Source: DATFVJ01 sp963712955
GTDB lineage: Bacteria > Actinomycetota > Actinomycetes > Streptosporangiales > Streptosporangiaceae
DNA: 64,000 nucleotides
Direction: 5' to 3'
NCBI GenBank assembly: GCA_963712955.1
Contig: CAVQKF010000014.1
Span: 1 to 64,000, forward strand
The notes under the pieces are model-generated. The model saw only the letters and a list, made by a program, of their open reading frames with translations, had not been told where the DNA came from and ran no database searches. This document shows positions 1 through 9,012 of the stretch, in pieces (position 1 is the stretch's first letter; every line of letters begins with the position of its first letter). A program made the translations under genes and the position numbers.

Positions 1-150
1 TCTTTTTTCCCTGTATTCGACGATCGTATTGCTCAATACCGAGTACCCTAGGTCGGGTGAGCGAGCCGTCAAGGACAGTTCCCGCGCACTCCCCGTTCGT
101 ACCGGTCAACGGTCAGGGAAGACCAGGCGCGCCGGACGCGGCTGGCCATC

Positions 151-747
151 GTGGACGCGGCCCGGCGGCTGTTCACCGAGCGAGGTTACGCGGCCACCAC
201 CATCGCGCAGATCGCGAAGGAGGCCGGCGTGGCGGTGGACACCGTGTACGCCTCGGCCGGGGCCAAGCCCGTGCTCATGCGGCTGCTGGTGGAGACCGCG
301 ATCTCGGGGTCGGATCAGGCGGTCCCTGCCGAGCAGCGCGACTACGTGCAGCGGATCAGGGCCGCCAGCACGGCCGAGGACAAGATCGGCATCTATGCCG
401 CCGCCGTGAGCGAGGTGAACTCCCGGCTCGCGCCCGTCTACCTGGTCCTGCGCGGCGCGGCCGCCGCCCAGGCTCCCGAGCTGGGGCAGATGTGGGCGGA
501 GATCGTGACCAGGCGGGCCCGCAACATGCGCCTGTTTGCCCGGGACCTGGCCGTCACCGGCGAGCTCAGGCCGGGCCTGGACGTCGAAGAAGTCGCCGAC
601 GTCGTGTGGAGCATGAACGCGCCCGAGTACTACGCCCTGCTCGTGCTGGACCGCGGCTGGCCGCCCGAGCGGTTTGCCCGCTGGCTCGCCGACACGTGGT
701 GCCGCCTGTTCCTCGCGGCCGGCCGGGACCGCGCCCGGCAGCGGTAA
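151..747 (+). CDS. TetR/AcrR family transcriptional regulator
   Basis: A TetR-type repressor of 198 residues. The N-terminal helix-turn-helix is clear (AARRLFTERGYAATTIAQIA, then EAGVAVDTVYA), followed by an all-helical ligand-binding domain. GTG at 151 is the only start codon in this frame, but the frame stays open upstream to 61 and codes DQARRTRLAIV just before it, which is how this family normally enters helix 1. A GTG at 57 in another frame could be the true start if one base is wrong near 110-125. The N-terminus is therefore uncertain. No neighbour reveals the target operon; the following genes are decayed. Confidence 0.8.
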   Translation: MDAARRLFTERGYAATTIAQIAKEAGVAVDTVYASAGAKPVLMRLLVETAISGSDQAVPAEQRDYVQRIRAASTAEDKIGIYAAAVSEVNSRLAPVYLVLRGAAAAQAPELGQMWAEIVTRRARNMRLFARDLAVTGELRPGLDVEEVADVVWSMNAPEYYALLVLDRGWPPERFARWLADTWCRLFLAAGRDRARQR

Positions 748-912
748 TCCGCCCCCCAGCGTCGGGCGCAAGACTCTAGGACAGCGTCCTGGCTCTCGCG
801 TCCCCGTCTCCCGTGCGCGCCGGACGCTGGCGCGCTGAGGTGCGGTGGGCCGGTCGGCCCTCAGCCAGCGAGACCGCGTTTGACGCCCGGCCTCCCCGAC
901 CTTAAGCTATTT

Positions 913-1409
913 TCATCCGATATAGATTCGGATGAATTGGCAGCGGTGACATCGACAAGGGAGGACACCCATGAGCATCACCGTCACATCAGCAGCACCA
1001 GCCCCCGGCCGCGCCGGCCGCTCGGCGGCGTACGCCGTCGCGCGCAGCCGTTGGTTTTCGGCCTTATCCGCGCGCTCGCGAAGAAGTTCGGCCTGATGGT
1101 CCAGCGTGCCACCCCAGCGGGCCGTGTCGGTGAGCCGGGCGATGGCCACAGGATCGCCGTCAAACTCGGCGAAGATGGCAAGATCCTCAAGCGTCATCTC
1201 GTGCGGCAGAGCCTCGACGGTGGCTCGCGTGTCACCAGACAACCGGGCGGCGGTCAGGGCAGCGTCCACCTGTGGGCTCTTCAGGCCGTCGATTGACGGA
1301 TCCTCACCTTGCTGGCCCCGGCCTCACGCGCGGCGAACAGGGCGTCGGCTTCCTCGATGGGCTTGAGCGGGTTGCGGTGCCGATGGGCGGTCCACATGTC
1401 CAGCCCTCC
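913..1409 (-). pseudogene. ParB/RepB-like partition protein remnant, frameshifted
   Basis: On the minus strand two adjoining frames read like the central part of actinobacterial plasmid-type ParB proteins. The first has LKPIEEADALFAAREAG. The second continues GLKSPQVDAALTAARLSGD, then LPHEMTLEDLAIFAEFDGDP and LDHQAELLRERADKAE. The frames join at about 1290, where QST should run directly into GLK but one base is missing and a TGA follows. The ParB CTPase box is not visible upstream and the C-terminus fades into unrelated sequence near 960. It is best read as a scar of an integrated plasmid or conjugative element. Family assignment rests on motif resemblance only. Confidence 0.6.
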
Positions 1410-2080
1410 GCCCGTGCCGGTCGGCTCTGCGGCAAAACGATCCTGCGCGCCGCGGCCGAGGTGTTCGCCCAGGCCGGTTATTGCGCCGGGAAGGTCTCCG
1501 ACGTGGCTGCCCGGGTCGGCGTCACTGAGCCAGTGATCTTCCAGAACTTCGGCTCCAAGGCCGCGCTGTTCGCCGCCGTTCTGGAGCGGGCCGCCGCTGA
1601 GGTCCGGGTATCGCTTGACGACCTGGCCGCAGGCTTCGGCTCAGCGTCCGGGCTGCTGGCCCACGTGCTCACTCCGTTCGTCACACGGGCGATCAGGCCA
1701 GGCCACGACGGATCCCGGTACCCGGCCCGGAGGCACTGAGCACGCCGGCGCCGCATACAGCGTGCTCTTCGCCGACGCGACCGCGCTGACCGCCGAGCCC
1801 GAGCTGACCGAGCCGGCCCGGAAAGCCCTCCGCGCGATCGCGACTTACCTGGCCGAGCTGATCCAGCGCGCCCAGGCCGACGGCGGTGTCCGCCCCGACG
1901 CCGACCCGAGGCTGCCGCCTGGCTGCTGCTGTCCGTGCTGTCCGCCCGTCGGCTGCGCGCGGGGCCATGCGGCCAGCCTCGAACCCGCGGTCACTGCCCT
2001 CGCGTTCCGAGCGCTCGCGCCACCCGCAGCACGCGGCCGCGATCAAACACCGCCGGACGTGCCGGGCAGCCCGGCGCCGC
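1383..2080 (+). pseudogene. TetR family regulator, frameshifted
   Basis: From ATG 1383 the translation reads as a TetR N-terminus (ILRAAAEVFAQAGYCAGKVS, then DVAARVGVTEPVIFQNFGSK). The C-terminal ligand domain continues in other frames: AYSVLFADATALTAEPELTE and ALRAIATYLAELIQRAQADG near 1760-1900, then AAAWLLLSVLSARRLRAG near 1910-1970. At least two frameshifts, near 1725 and 1905, are needed to join them. Its 5' end overlaps the 5' end of the ParB-like remnant on the other strand, which suggests the two fragments were brought together by recombination. It is non-functional as sequenced. Confidence 0.6.
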
Positions 2081-2335
2081 AATACGCGCCTGACTTAGGG
2101 ATTTGCCCAAGGGTGCCGCCACTCGATGCCCTCCATCGCGGCGCCGAATGGGCGCGAGTGAAGGCTCTGCAGGCGGCCGGTCGGCGATGCTGGCGGCCGA
2201 CGCCGCGCAGCGCGGCCCGGAACCTCTGACGCTAAGCACTGCCCAGAACATCCATTCGGCACCGCGCCCACAGTCACAAGAGGCATCGGACGAGCGCGCC
2301 ATAACGGCGGGCGGGCTGTCGCGTGGCCCTCACTG

Positions 2336-5098
2336 TCAGCGATCCGGCGGGCTGAGCTGGTGTAGCCGACGCAGGAACGGGTCGGCCGTTTCCCGGCTGG
2401 TGACCCGGACCCGCGCGTCCACAGCGAATACGCCGTCGGGCCGGGCGATCACCGGATTCAGATCCAGCTCCGCGACCTGCGGCAGGTCATCGGCGAGCTG
2501 GGATACCCTCAGCAGCGCATCCGCGAGCGCCTGGACATCGACGGCGGGTGCCCGCGGTGGCCGAGCAGCAGCGGCGCAGCACGCACCGAGTGGATCAGGT
2601 CGTCCGCGTCGGCACTGGTGAGCGGAGCGAGCCGGGCCGTGTGGTCACCAAGTACCTCCGTGGCGACGCCGCCGAGGCCGAACACCACCAGCGGCCCGAA
2701 CACCGGATCCTGGACCACGCCGATGATCACCTCGGTGCCCCCGGTCACCATTGGCTGGACAAGCGCGCCCGACAGGCGCCCGGCGAACGCCTGCTCGAAC
2801 CGGCGAAACGCGCCGCGCACGTCAGCGGGGTTGCGCAGATCCAGCGCCACGGCCCCAGCATCGGTCTTGTGCAGCAGCCCAGTCACATTGGCCTTGAGAA
2901 CCACATGCCGCCGAGCTCGGCCGCCACGGCGACCGCCTCCTCGGCGTCCGCGGCAAGCCGCGTGGGCACCAGCGGCACACCATAACAGCCAAGCAACTGG
3001 CTAGTCTCGCCTGGCGGCAGCCAGCCGCCGCCGGGCAAACGCCCGAGGAACCGCATCACAAGCGCACGCGCGTCGGCGCGCCGCAGGCCGGGGAACACCT
3101 CCATAGTCCCCGGCGGCCGGGCGCGCCACGCCCCGTACCTGACCGCATGCCCGACGGCGCGGGCCGCGGTCTCTGGGTAGGAATACGCGGGCACCATCCC
3201 CCGCACTGCGCCTGAGCGGCCCACGGCGTCTCCCGCCCCTCTCCCGCCGCTGGCGTGGCTGCTGTGCTGGAGGTGAGCGTCCCGGGGACGAGCCGGACGC
3301 CCTCAGCCTGGTCGAGCACAACGGCGGCGAAGGGCACACGGATGCCGGCGGCGCAGACCGCTGGCAGGAGGTCGTTCGCCGCGGTCGGGAGGATAAGCGC
3401 GAGTATCGCGTGGACGCCCTCGTCCGCCGCGACCAGCTCCAGGCAGCGGCGGAAGTCGTCGGGCGCGATCGCCGCGCTCGTGTCCACTGGCCCGGTGACC
3501 GCGCCGCCGGGCGGAATGATCTTCCCGAGAAGCCGCTGAACCTCGGCCGACGGCTGGTGAACGGTGAGCCCGCACTCCACGCAGGCGTCGGCCGCCAGCA
3601 CCCCCGCCCCGCCGACGTTGGAGACTACTGCCACGTGCGGCCCAGCCGGACCGGCTGGCTGGCGAGCAATGCGGCGGCGTCGAGCAACTCCCCGAAGCTC
3701 TCGGTGGCGATGATGCCAGCCTGCTGGAACAGGGCCTCGCGGCTGATCAGCGGGGTCGCCACCGCCGCCGTGTGCGATGCAGCCGCGCGCTGACCCGCTT
3801 CCGTGCGGCCTGCATACACCGTGAGCACGGGCATGACCGCCCGACCCGGCGCGCGGTGCGCGCGAACTTGCGCGGATTGCCGAACGATTCCAGGTAGAGC
3901 ACAGCCAGCCGGGTCAGCCCGTCCTGCTCCCACCAGGTCAGCAGATCGTCGCCAGACACGTCGTAGGTATTGCCGACGGAGGCGAACGAGGAGACTCCCA
4001 CGCCGATCCTGGACAAGTGGTTGAGCATGGCGAAACCCAGCCCGCCTGACTGCATGACCAGCCCGGCCATGCCAGCCACCGGGTGGGCGGCCGCGAACGT
4101 CGCGTTAAGGCCGATCCCGGGAACGGCGATGCCGAAGCAGTTCGGGCCGACCAGCCGCATGCTATGCCGGCGGCAGGCGGTGAGCAGCGCCGCGCCCTGC
4201 TCGGAGTCCAGCGCGGAGGTGATCACAACGATGCCCCTGACCCCGCGCTGCCCGCATTCCTCTGCGACGGCGGGCACCGCGGCGGGCGGCACCGCGACAA
4301 CCGCCAGGTCAGGGGGCTCCGGCAGGCCGGAAACCGAGGGCAGGCACCGGACCCCGTCCAGTTCGCGCGCGTGCGGGTTCACCGCATAGACGCGGCCGGC
4401 GAAACCGCCGGTGACGATGTTCCGCAAGATCGAGCGGCCCACCGTGCCCGGCTTGCGGCTCGCCCCCACCACGGCCACGCACTCGGGCTGGAGCAGCGGC
4501 CGCAGGCTCGCCACGTCCGAGAGGCTCTCGCGGTGAGCCAACGCGTCCAGGTACCGGCTCGCCTCCCCCAGGGCCGCGCCACGGGGGATCGGCATGGTCA
4601 GCTCGATCACGTTGCCCGCCATCCTGCGCTGCACGTTGAGACCGGCGTCGGTGAACACACGCAGCATGGCGGTGTTCTCCGGCAGCGTCTGCGCCGCGAA
4701 GGCCGTTAGCTGGCGGGCCCGGCCGATCGAGACCAGATGCTCAAGCAGCAAGGTGGCGATCCCCCGCCCGTGCATGTCGTCGGCGACCGCGAAAGCAACC
4801 TCCCCCACCGCCGGCCGGGAGCCCGGCTCAAAGCTGGCCACGCCCACCACCCGCCCGCCAAGCAGGGCCACCAGCCCGACATGGCCGGGACCCGCCGGGC
4901 GGCACACGCGGCGGGCCTCCTGCTCCGCTTCCCGATCGTTCACGCCGAAGAAACGCAGGTACAGATTCTCCGGCGACATGGCCCTCATGGAAGCGCTGCA
5001 CCGCTTCGAGGTCGCCGGCGGCGGCTGACCGGATCTCGATTGTCGTGCCGTCGGCAAGCAAAGCGTACGAGCGCCCCGGGCACCGCCACTGCGGTCAC
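2336..5098 (-). pseudogene. GNAT / NDP-forming acyl-CoA synthetase fusion (Pat-like), multiply frameshifted
   Basis: The pieces add up to one protein of about 900 residues, the usual size of bifunctional GNAT/acetate-CoA ligase (ADP-forming) proteins. Order on the minus strand: N-terminal GNAT acetyltransferase (VGEVAFAVADDMHGRGIATL, near 4780), CoA-binding Rossmann domain (ECVAVVGASRKPGTVGRSIL, near 4450), succinyl-CoA-ligase-like domains (LVGPNCFGIAVPG near 4150; AAVATPLISREALFQQAGI near 3750), and a C-terminal ATP-grasp half (VLKANVTGLLHKTDAGAVAL near 2890; ELDLNPVIARPDG near 2440). Frameshifts lie near 4985, 3835, 3630, 3220, 2890 and 2550. The likely start is GTG 5098, preceded by GGGAGG. 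Intact relatives acetylate acyl-CoA synthetases and other proteins. Either a pseudogene or an error-rich stretch. Confidence 0.75.
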
Positions 5099-5576
5099 GT
5101 GATCGCCTCCCGCCTACACAAATGCCCGTCCCGCCCTGGCCTAAGGCTGTGCCCCCGCCTCGCGCGCACGCAAGCCCCAGGCGCGTGATGAACTGAGCCC
5201 GGCATCGGGCGCGCAGCAGGCAGATCGAACAACGGGTTCAAGCGGAGCCGGTAGCCGCCGGTCCGCAGTTTGGCGCAGTGTTGGTATCACGCGGCACGAT
5301 CGCGCTGCCGCGCCGACCGGCCATAGGCGCGACTGGCGTGGCCATCGGGGAGCTCGTGCTCACGCCCGACGGCGTTAGGCTGAGTCCCGTCATGGCCGAC
5401 GCAGCCGTAGCCGGTAGGGGTCCTTTGGTCTCCCGTCCAGTCCCTCCGCCACGCGTTGCTTGCCGACGGCCCAGGTTCCAGGCTGTCGGGCGGCCATGAG
5501 ACCGTGTGGGCTGCTCACGGCCGGTGCATGGCAGATCGCAGAGAACGGCAGCGATCTGCGGAGGCTCTTCCGGCGG
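5099..5576. other. intergenic, no gene recognised
   Basis: About 480 bases between the broken acyl-CoA synthetase gene and the broken CBS-BON gene. Short open frames exist on both strands, but none shows recognisable domains or a good ribosome binding site. If the two minus-strand genes were once functional, this stretch would have carried the promoter of the synthetase gene. Confidence 0.5.
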
Positions 5577-6015
5577 CTAACTGGCCCTGTCGCGCACCCC
5601 GGCGACGCCCTCCACGTGCCGGACCGCACCAATCAGGTAAATAGCAGCGGCGCCGCTCCGATGGCCGGTGACCGTCACGATGCCCGACGTCACGATGCCC
5701 GACGTCGCAATGCCCGACGTCACGATGCCCGACGTCACGATGCCCGACGTCACGCTCACCTCGAAAGCGTCCGGGTTGAGCGCAAACTCCCGGCGATAAT
5801 CTCCTTGACCACCTCGCCGCGGATCCGGTCGTGGGCCTGCCGAGGACGCCGAGCACGTCCACCCGGCTCACGATTCCGGCCATGCGGCCGACTGAATCCA
5901 GCACGGGGAAGGCGCGCATGCGGCACCGCCGCGATCCTGACCATGTCCTTGTACGCAGCCGTCCCCGGACAGCCGCGACGTCATTGGTCATCACATCTTT
6001 CACGCTGCGATTCAT
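5577..6015 (-). pseudogene. CBS-BON domain protein, frameshifted
   Basis: The start is clear (MNRSVKDVMTNDVAAVRG), the usual opening of actinobacterial CBS-pair stress proteins. The CBS part continues in a second frame (MRAFPVLDSVGRMAGIVSRV, then DVLGVLGRP). A third frame carries a BON-type tail with VTGHRSGA and AVRHVEGVAGVRDRAS. Frameshifts near 5960 and 5800 break it. The protein is also shorter than its intact neighbour at 6716-7597, having room for only one CBS pair. The BON beta-hairpin region is replaced by a 15-bp minisatellite (5674-5748) encoding TSGIV repeats. Related intact proteins belong to hypoxia or dormancy regulons. Confidence 0.65.
5674..5748. repeat. 15-bp tandem repeat, five copies, inside BON-encoding region
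   Basis: Five back-to-back copies of gtcacgatgcccgac. The third copy has two changes (gtcgcaatgcccgac). The unit is a multiple of three, so on the minus strand it encodes repeating GIVTS in phase with the BON-like frame. This looks like slippage expansion of the normal DGIVTLTG-type hairpin motif. Confidence 0.95.
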
Positions 6016-6173
6016 TGGCGATCACCCCTTTGCCGCCGAAATCGCAAACACAGCAGCGCACGCTAGTGTCCCGCGCCTTAATTCAGTACATAGTTAGGTC
6101 AAGAGATGTCCATCTACGCATCTACGGCACGGCATTGCCAGATATCCAGGCTGATCACGGGATGCTGACTGGC

Positions 6174-6430
6174 ATGGCGAAGACGGGGCGGCCTAAGGCC
6201 GAATTGACGTTTTCCGATAACGAGCGAGCCACTCTCGGAAGGTGGGCGCGCCGGGCGAAATCATCACAAGCCATGGCGCTACGAGCCAATATCATCGTGG
6301 CCTGCGCGGAAGGCTACAACAATAAAGAAACCGCAGCCCGGCTCCGGTGTAATCACACAACCGTCGGGAAGTGGCGTAAGCGGTTCATCGACAAGCGCCT
6401 GGACGGGCTGCATGATGAGACCCCGGTGAC
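6174..6430 (+). mobile_element. IS630-family transposase N-terminal fragment
   Basis: From ATG 6174 the frame reads MAKTGRPKAELTFSDNERAT, then LGRWARRAKSSQAMALRANI and TAARLRCNHTTVGKWRKRFI, ending RLDGLHDE. This is the N-terminal helix-turn-helix of IS630-type transposases. The alignment stops after about 85 residues where a GC-rich duplicated segment begins. The DDE catalytic domain is absent here. A separate IS630 central fragment lies at 51490-51900, but nothing shows that the two came from one element. Confidence 0.8.
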
Positions 6431-6441
6431 TGGGCAAGTCC

Positions 6442-6497
6442 GCTTGCTCTTGCTGGGCGCGCCTGCTGCTGCTTGCTCTTGCTGGGCGCGCCTGCTG
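6442..6497. repeat. 27-bp direct repeat, two copies 29 bp apart
   Basis: Positions 6442-6468 and 6471-6497 are identical 27-mers beginning gcttgctcttgctgg and separated by two bases. They sit exactly where the IS630 transposase fragment loses homology, so they may mark the rearrangement that truncated it. Confidence 0.9.
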
Positions 6498-6715
6498 AGC
6501 TGCTGGAGCCCAGAGCTGCAGGGCACGCCGTACCATCGCCCCGCACCTGATCGACGCCATCCGGCAGGTCGAGGCGTCGTCCGTATGCCGTGACCGGGCT
6601 ACCCGCCAGAAGAAATCGCCGAAGACCGCAGGGGTCTTGCTTACAGCGCTGGCGCGTGAACGGCAGCATGACACCGTGCGGGCAGGCTGGGCGTGGCCGT
6701 GGCTTCAGCAAGTGC

Positions 6716-7597
6716 TCAGCCGCTCTGCGGAGCGGTGAGCTTGTTCACCACGTCCACCACACCATCAATGTCCCAGGTCAGCCGGACCGCGACCGGGAGC
6801 AGGTCGGGCTGTTCCAGCTGCGCGGGCTGCCCGGTCAGCGTCACGATGCCGCCCTTGACGACCACATTCACGCTCGCCGGATCGGTGAACAGGATCTCAG
6901 TGAACACCCCGCGCACATCCCGGGCGATCTGCTCGTCGGGGCGCAGGAAGACGCTGAGCAGGTCGCGGCGGCTGACGATCCCGATCAGGGCTCCGGCCGG
7001 GTCGACCACCGGCAGCCGCTTGATGTGGCGGGAGTTCATCACCCTGGCAGCGGCGGAAATTGTCGCGTCCGGGTGGACCGTGATCGCCGGTGAGGTCATC
7101 AGCTCGCCCGCGGTCAGGCCCCAGTGCTGCCGGCGGGGCCGCGAGCGCAGGAGGCCCCCACGCCTGGCCCGCGCGCTGCGCTCACGCTTGTCCTCGACGC
7201 GGAGCAGATCCGCCTCTGACACCACCCCGGCCACGCGGCGGCCCATCATCAGCACCGGCACAGCGCTGACCTTGTGCTCCGCCAAGAGGCTGGCGATCTG
7301 CTTGTACGGGGTGGGCCGGTCCACGGTCACCACCGACGTGGTCATGACATCACGGACCCTGCTATGCCACCGCCCACGGTGTAGTTCCCCATGACCCTGG
7401 CCGCCGCCGTCCCGGGCAGACCCGACGCTGGTTCCGGCCGACGCTGACCCCAGCCCCGCCTGCTGCCCGACGTGCTCCTCGACCGAATACAGCGCCCGCG
7501 CCACATCAGACGCCGACGCACGGCCGTGCAGCGACTCGTAGTACGCAGCGCCCAGGTAACGCAGCATCCCATCCAAAAGGGCATCACGGCGATTCAT
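6716..7597 (-). CDS. CBS-pair and BON domain protein (intact)
   Basis: ATG 7597 is preceded by a strong GGAGAGG and opens MNRRDALLDGMLRYLGAAYY. The protein is about 293 residues. An N-terminal helical segment is followed by two CBS motifs (VRDVMTTSVVTVDRPTPYKQ; GELMTSPAITVHPDATIS with HIKRLPVVDPAGALIGIVSR) and a C-terminal BON domain (VVVKGGIVTLTGQPAQLEQP with WDIDGVVDVVNKL). CBS pairs usually bind adenosyl ligands, and BON domains are associated with membranes or phospholipids. Homologues are common in actinobacterial hypoxia or dormancy regulons, in keeping with the nearby DUF1918 and Pat-like genes. It is an intact relative of the broken gene at 5577-6015. Confidence 0.9.
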   Translation of the reverse strand: MNRRDALLDGMLRYLGAAYYESLHGRASASDVARALYSVEEHVGQQAGLGSASAGTSVGSARDGGGQGHGELHRGRWHSRVRDVMTTSVVTVDRPTPYKQIASLLAEHKVSAVPVLMMGRRVAGVVSEADLLRVEDKRERSARARRGGLLRSRPRRQHWGLTAGELMTSPAITVHPDATISAAARVMNSRHIKRLPVVDPAGALIGIVSRRDLLSVFLRPDEQIARDVRGVFTEILFTDPASVNVVVKGGIVTLTGQPAQLEQPDLLPVAVRLTWDIDGVVDVVNKLTAPQSG

Positions 7598-7764
7598 TTT
7601 CCTCTCCGCCTTTCTGCTGTTGTGGCGGTCAGGCAGGCCCCGCGGCCCAGAGGCAGCGCGCGGGGCCATGACCTGCAGCCGTTCAGGTCGCGGCGGCGGC
7701 CAGGGTGGGCACCGAACCCGAAGGCGGACGCCTCCGCAGGCCAGTGCCGCGCAAACGGCCCCTA

Positions 7765-7977
7765 TCAGGTGCGGCTGCCGTTCTTGCTGCCACTGGGACG
7801 ATGCTCAACCACCGTGTCGGAGGAAGGAAAGAACACACTCTCGTGGCCATCGCGCCAGCGGACAAGATACGGTGGCGCGCCGTCCTCCCCGTGCACCTCG
7901 ATGATCACAGCCTCGCGGTCCTCATCACCTACGTGATGTCCCCTGACCAACAGCTCATCGCCGGCATTTGCTCTCAT
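7765..7977 (-). CDS. DUF1918 domain protein
   Basis: A complete 70-residue protein with the typical opening MRANAGDELLVRGHHVGDED and the conserved PPYLVRWRDGHESVFFPSSD core. ATG 7977 follows a good GGGAGGAATC ribosome binding site. DUF1918 proteins are small SH3-like actinobacterial proteins of unknown biochemical role, often in stress or dormancy gene sets. It is separate from the CBS-BON gene by about 170 bases and on the same strand, so both may respond to the same stress. Confidence 0.92.
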   Translation of the reverse strand: MRANAGDELLVRGHHVGDEDREAVIIEVHGEDGAPPYLVRWRDGHESVFFPSSDTVVEHRPSGSKNGSRT

Positions 7978-8267
7978 GATTCCTCCCTGCTCTCACCACA
8001 AGATCATCATCTTGCGGCCCGTCAAATACAGGGCCGAAAGACCCACGAAACGGGGGAAGACCGGCAGTTCACTTTGCGTCACAAACTTCCGCCCTGAGGT
8101 GCAGGAACCTCGCCCTCATACAAAGATGACCTGCATCTGCTGCCGTAACGGCTGAGCTGGGAGCCGAAGCTACCCCGCTGAGTTGGGAGACCTCCTCAAC
8201 TCAGACGCGTGACGATTGGTGCGTGAGCATTCGCGTGCGGGCGCCTTGCGCGCCCTCGGGAGCTCGA

Positions 8268-8470
8268 GAAGGTCCATCGCAGGCGGGCCTGGATGTTCAC
8301 CGGAAGCAGATCACCTTCGACTATTTGGACACTGCCACGGGGGAGATGCAGCGCGGGCAGATCGCCCCGGCGGACCGGGCGCACCTGGCCGCGTGGCTGG
8401 CGCGGCGGTTCCCGGCGGCCAGGACGCGCAGTTCGCGCTGGAGGGGTGCACCGGCTGGCGGTGGCCCCTC
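8268..8470 (+). mobile_element. IS110-family transposase N-terminal remnant
   Basis: The frame reads GLDVHRKQITFDYLDTATGE, then QIAPADRAHLAAWLARRF. After a frameshift near 8415 a second frame gives QDAQFALEGCTGWRW. This is the DEDD-type N-terminus of IS110 family transposases (GIDVHKxxI followed by FALEGCTGWR). Homology ends at about 8470. It lies just upstream of the L-Dap operon and is one of several IS scars bordering the biosynthetic islands. Confidence 0.7.
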
Positions 8471-9012
8471 GTCTCCCTGCGGCTCAGTGCGCTCATCGAT
8501 CTTCACCTTCTTCCGGTCCTTCGGTCCGCATATCGAGCACATCGCCCATCGGCCCGGTGCGGTAGGGACCAGGGCCTCAGACGCCGGCCCGCCGCTCAAG
8601 GTTGCGGCCACCCGCGCGGCCAGGGGACGTTGCAAGGTGGGTGCACGATGCGGCAGCCGTTCGGAACCGGGTCCTGAACGGCTGCCGCGGCTGCGTCACG
8701 TCCCGCCGGCGAGAACTTCCACCACCCTGTGTATCAGATCGCCTCGCCGCCCCTCTTACATTCAGGGAGTTGGACAAGAATCATTGGAGACTCAGACCCC
8801 CGGAAATCGCCATCTGCTACCGCGCCGCCCTGGACTGTTACTTGATCAATAACTCAATCCTTATTCATTGTTTCTCCGATTGCAATTTCCGGAAGTTGCA
8901 GGCTGAGCGTCCAAAGGGAAGATAAGGGAACCTATGTCTGCACAGTTCGACTCTCATAGAACAAGACTGTAATGTTCGAAACATAGCCGAGATGTCAGCA
9001 AGCGGGGACTTC
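8471..9012. other. intergenic region upstream of the L-Dap operon
   Basis: About 540 bases without a recognisable gene. The base composition drops towards AT-rich from about 8800, fitting a promoter region for the following operon. A hairpin ttcatgc-catt-gcatgaa lies at 9011-9028, across the preferred start codon of the first gene, and could affect its translation. No operator could be assigned. Confidence 0.45.

Noticed and set aside
880..1296. Plus-strand 138-codon frame opposite the ParB-like remnant
   Set aside because: The minus strand reads as ParB-like protein with conserved motifs, and the plus frame shows no domain or ribosome binding site.
8992..9012. ATG 8992 as the start of the SbnA-like gene
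   Set aside because: There is no Shine-Dalgarno before it, while ATG 9013 has GCGGGGA at proper distance. The extra seven residues are not expected in the family.
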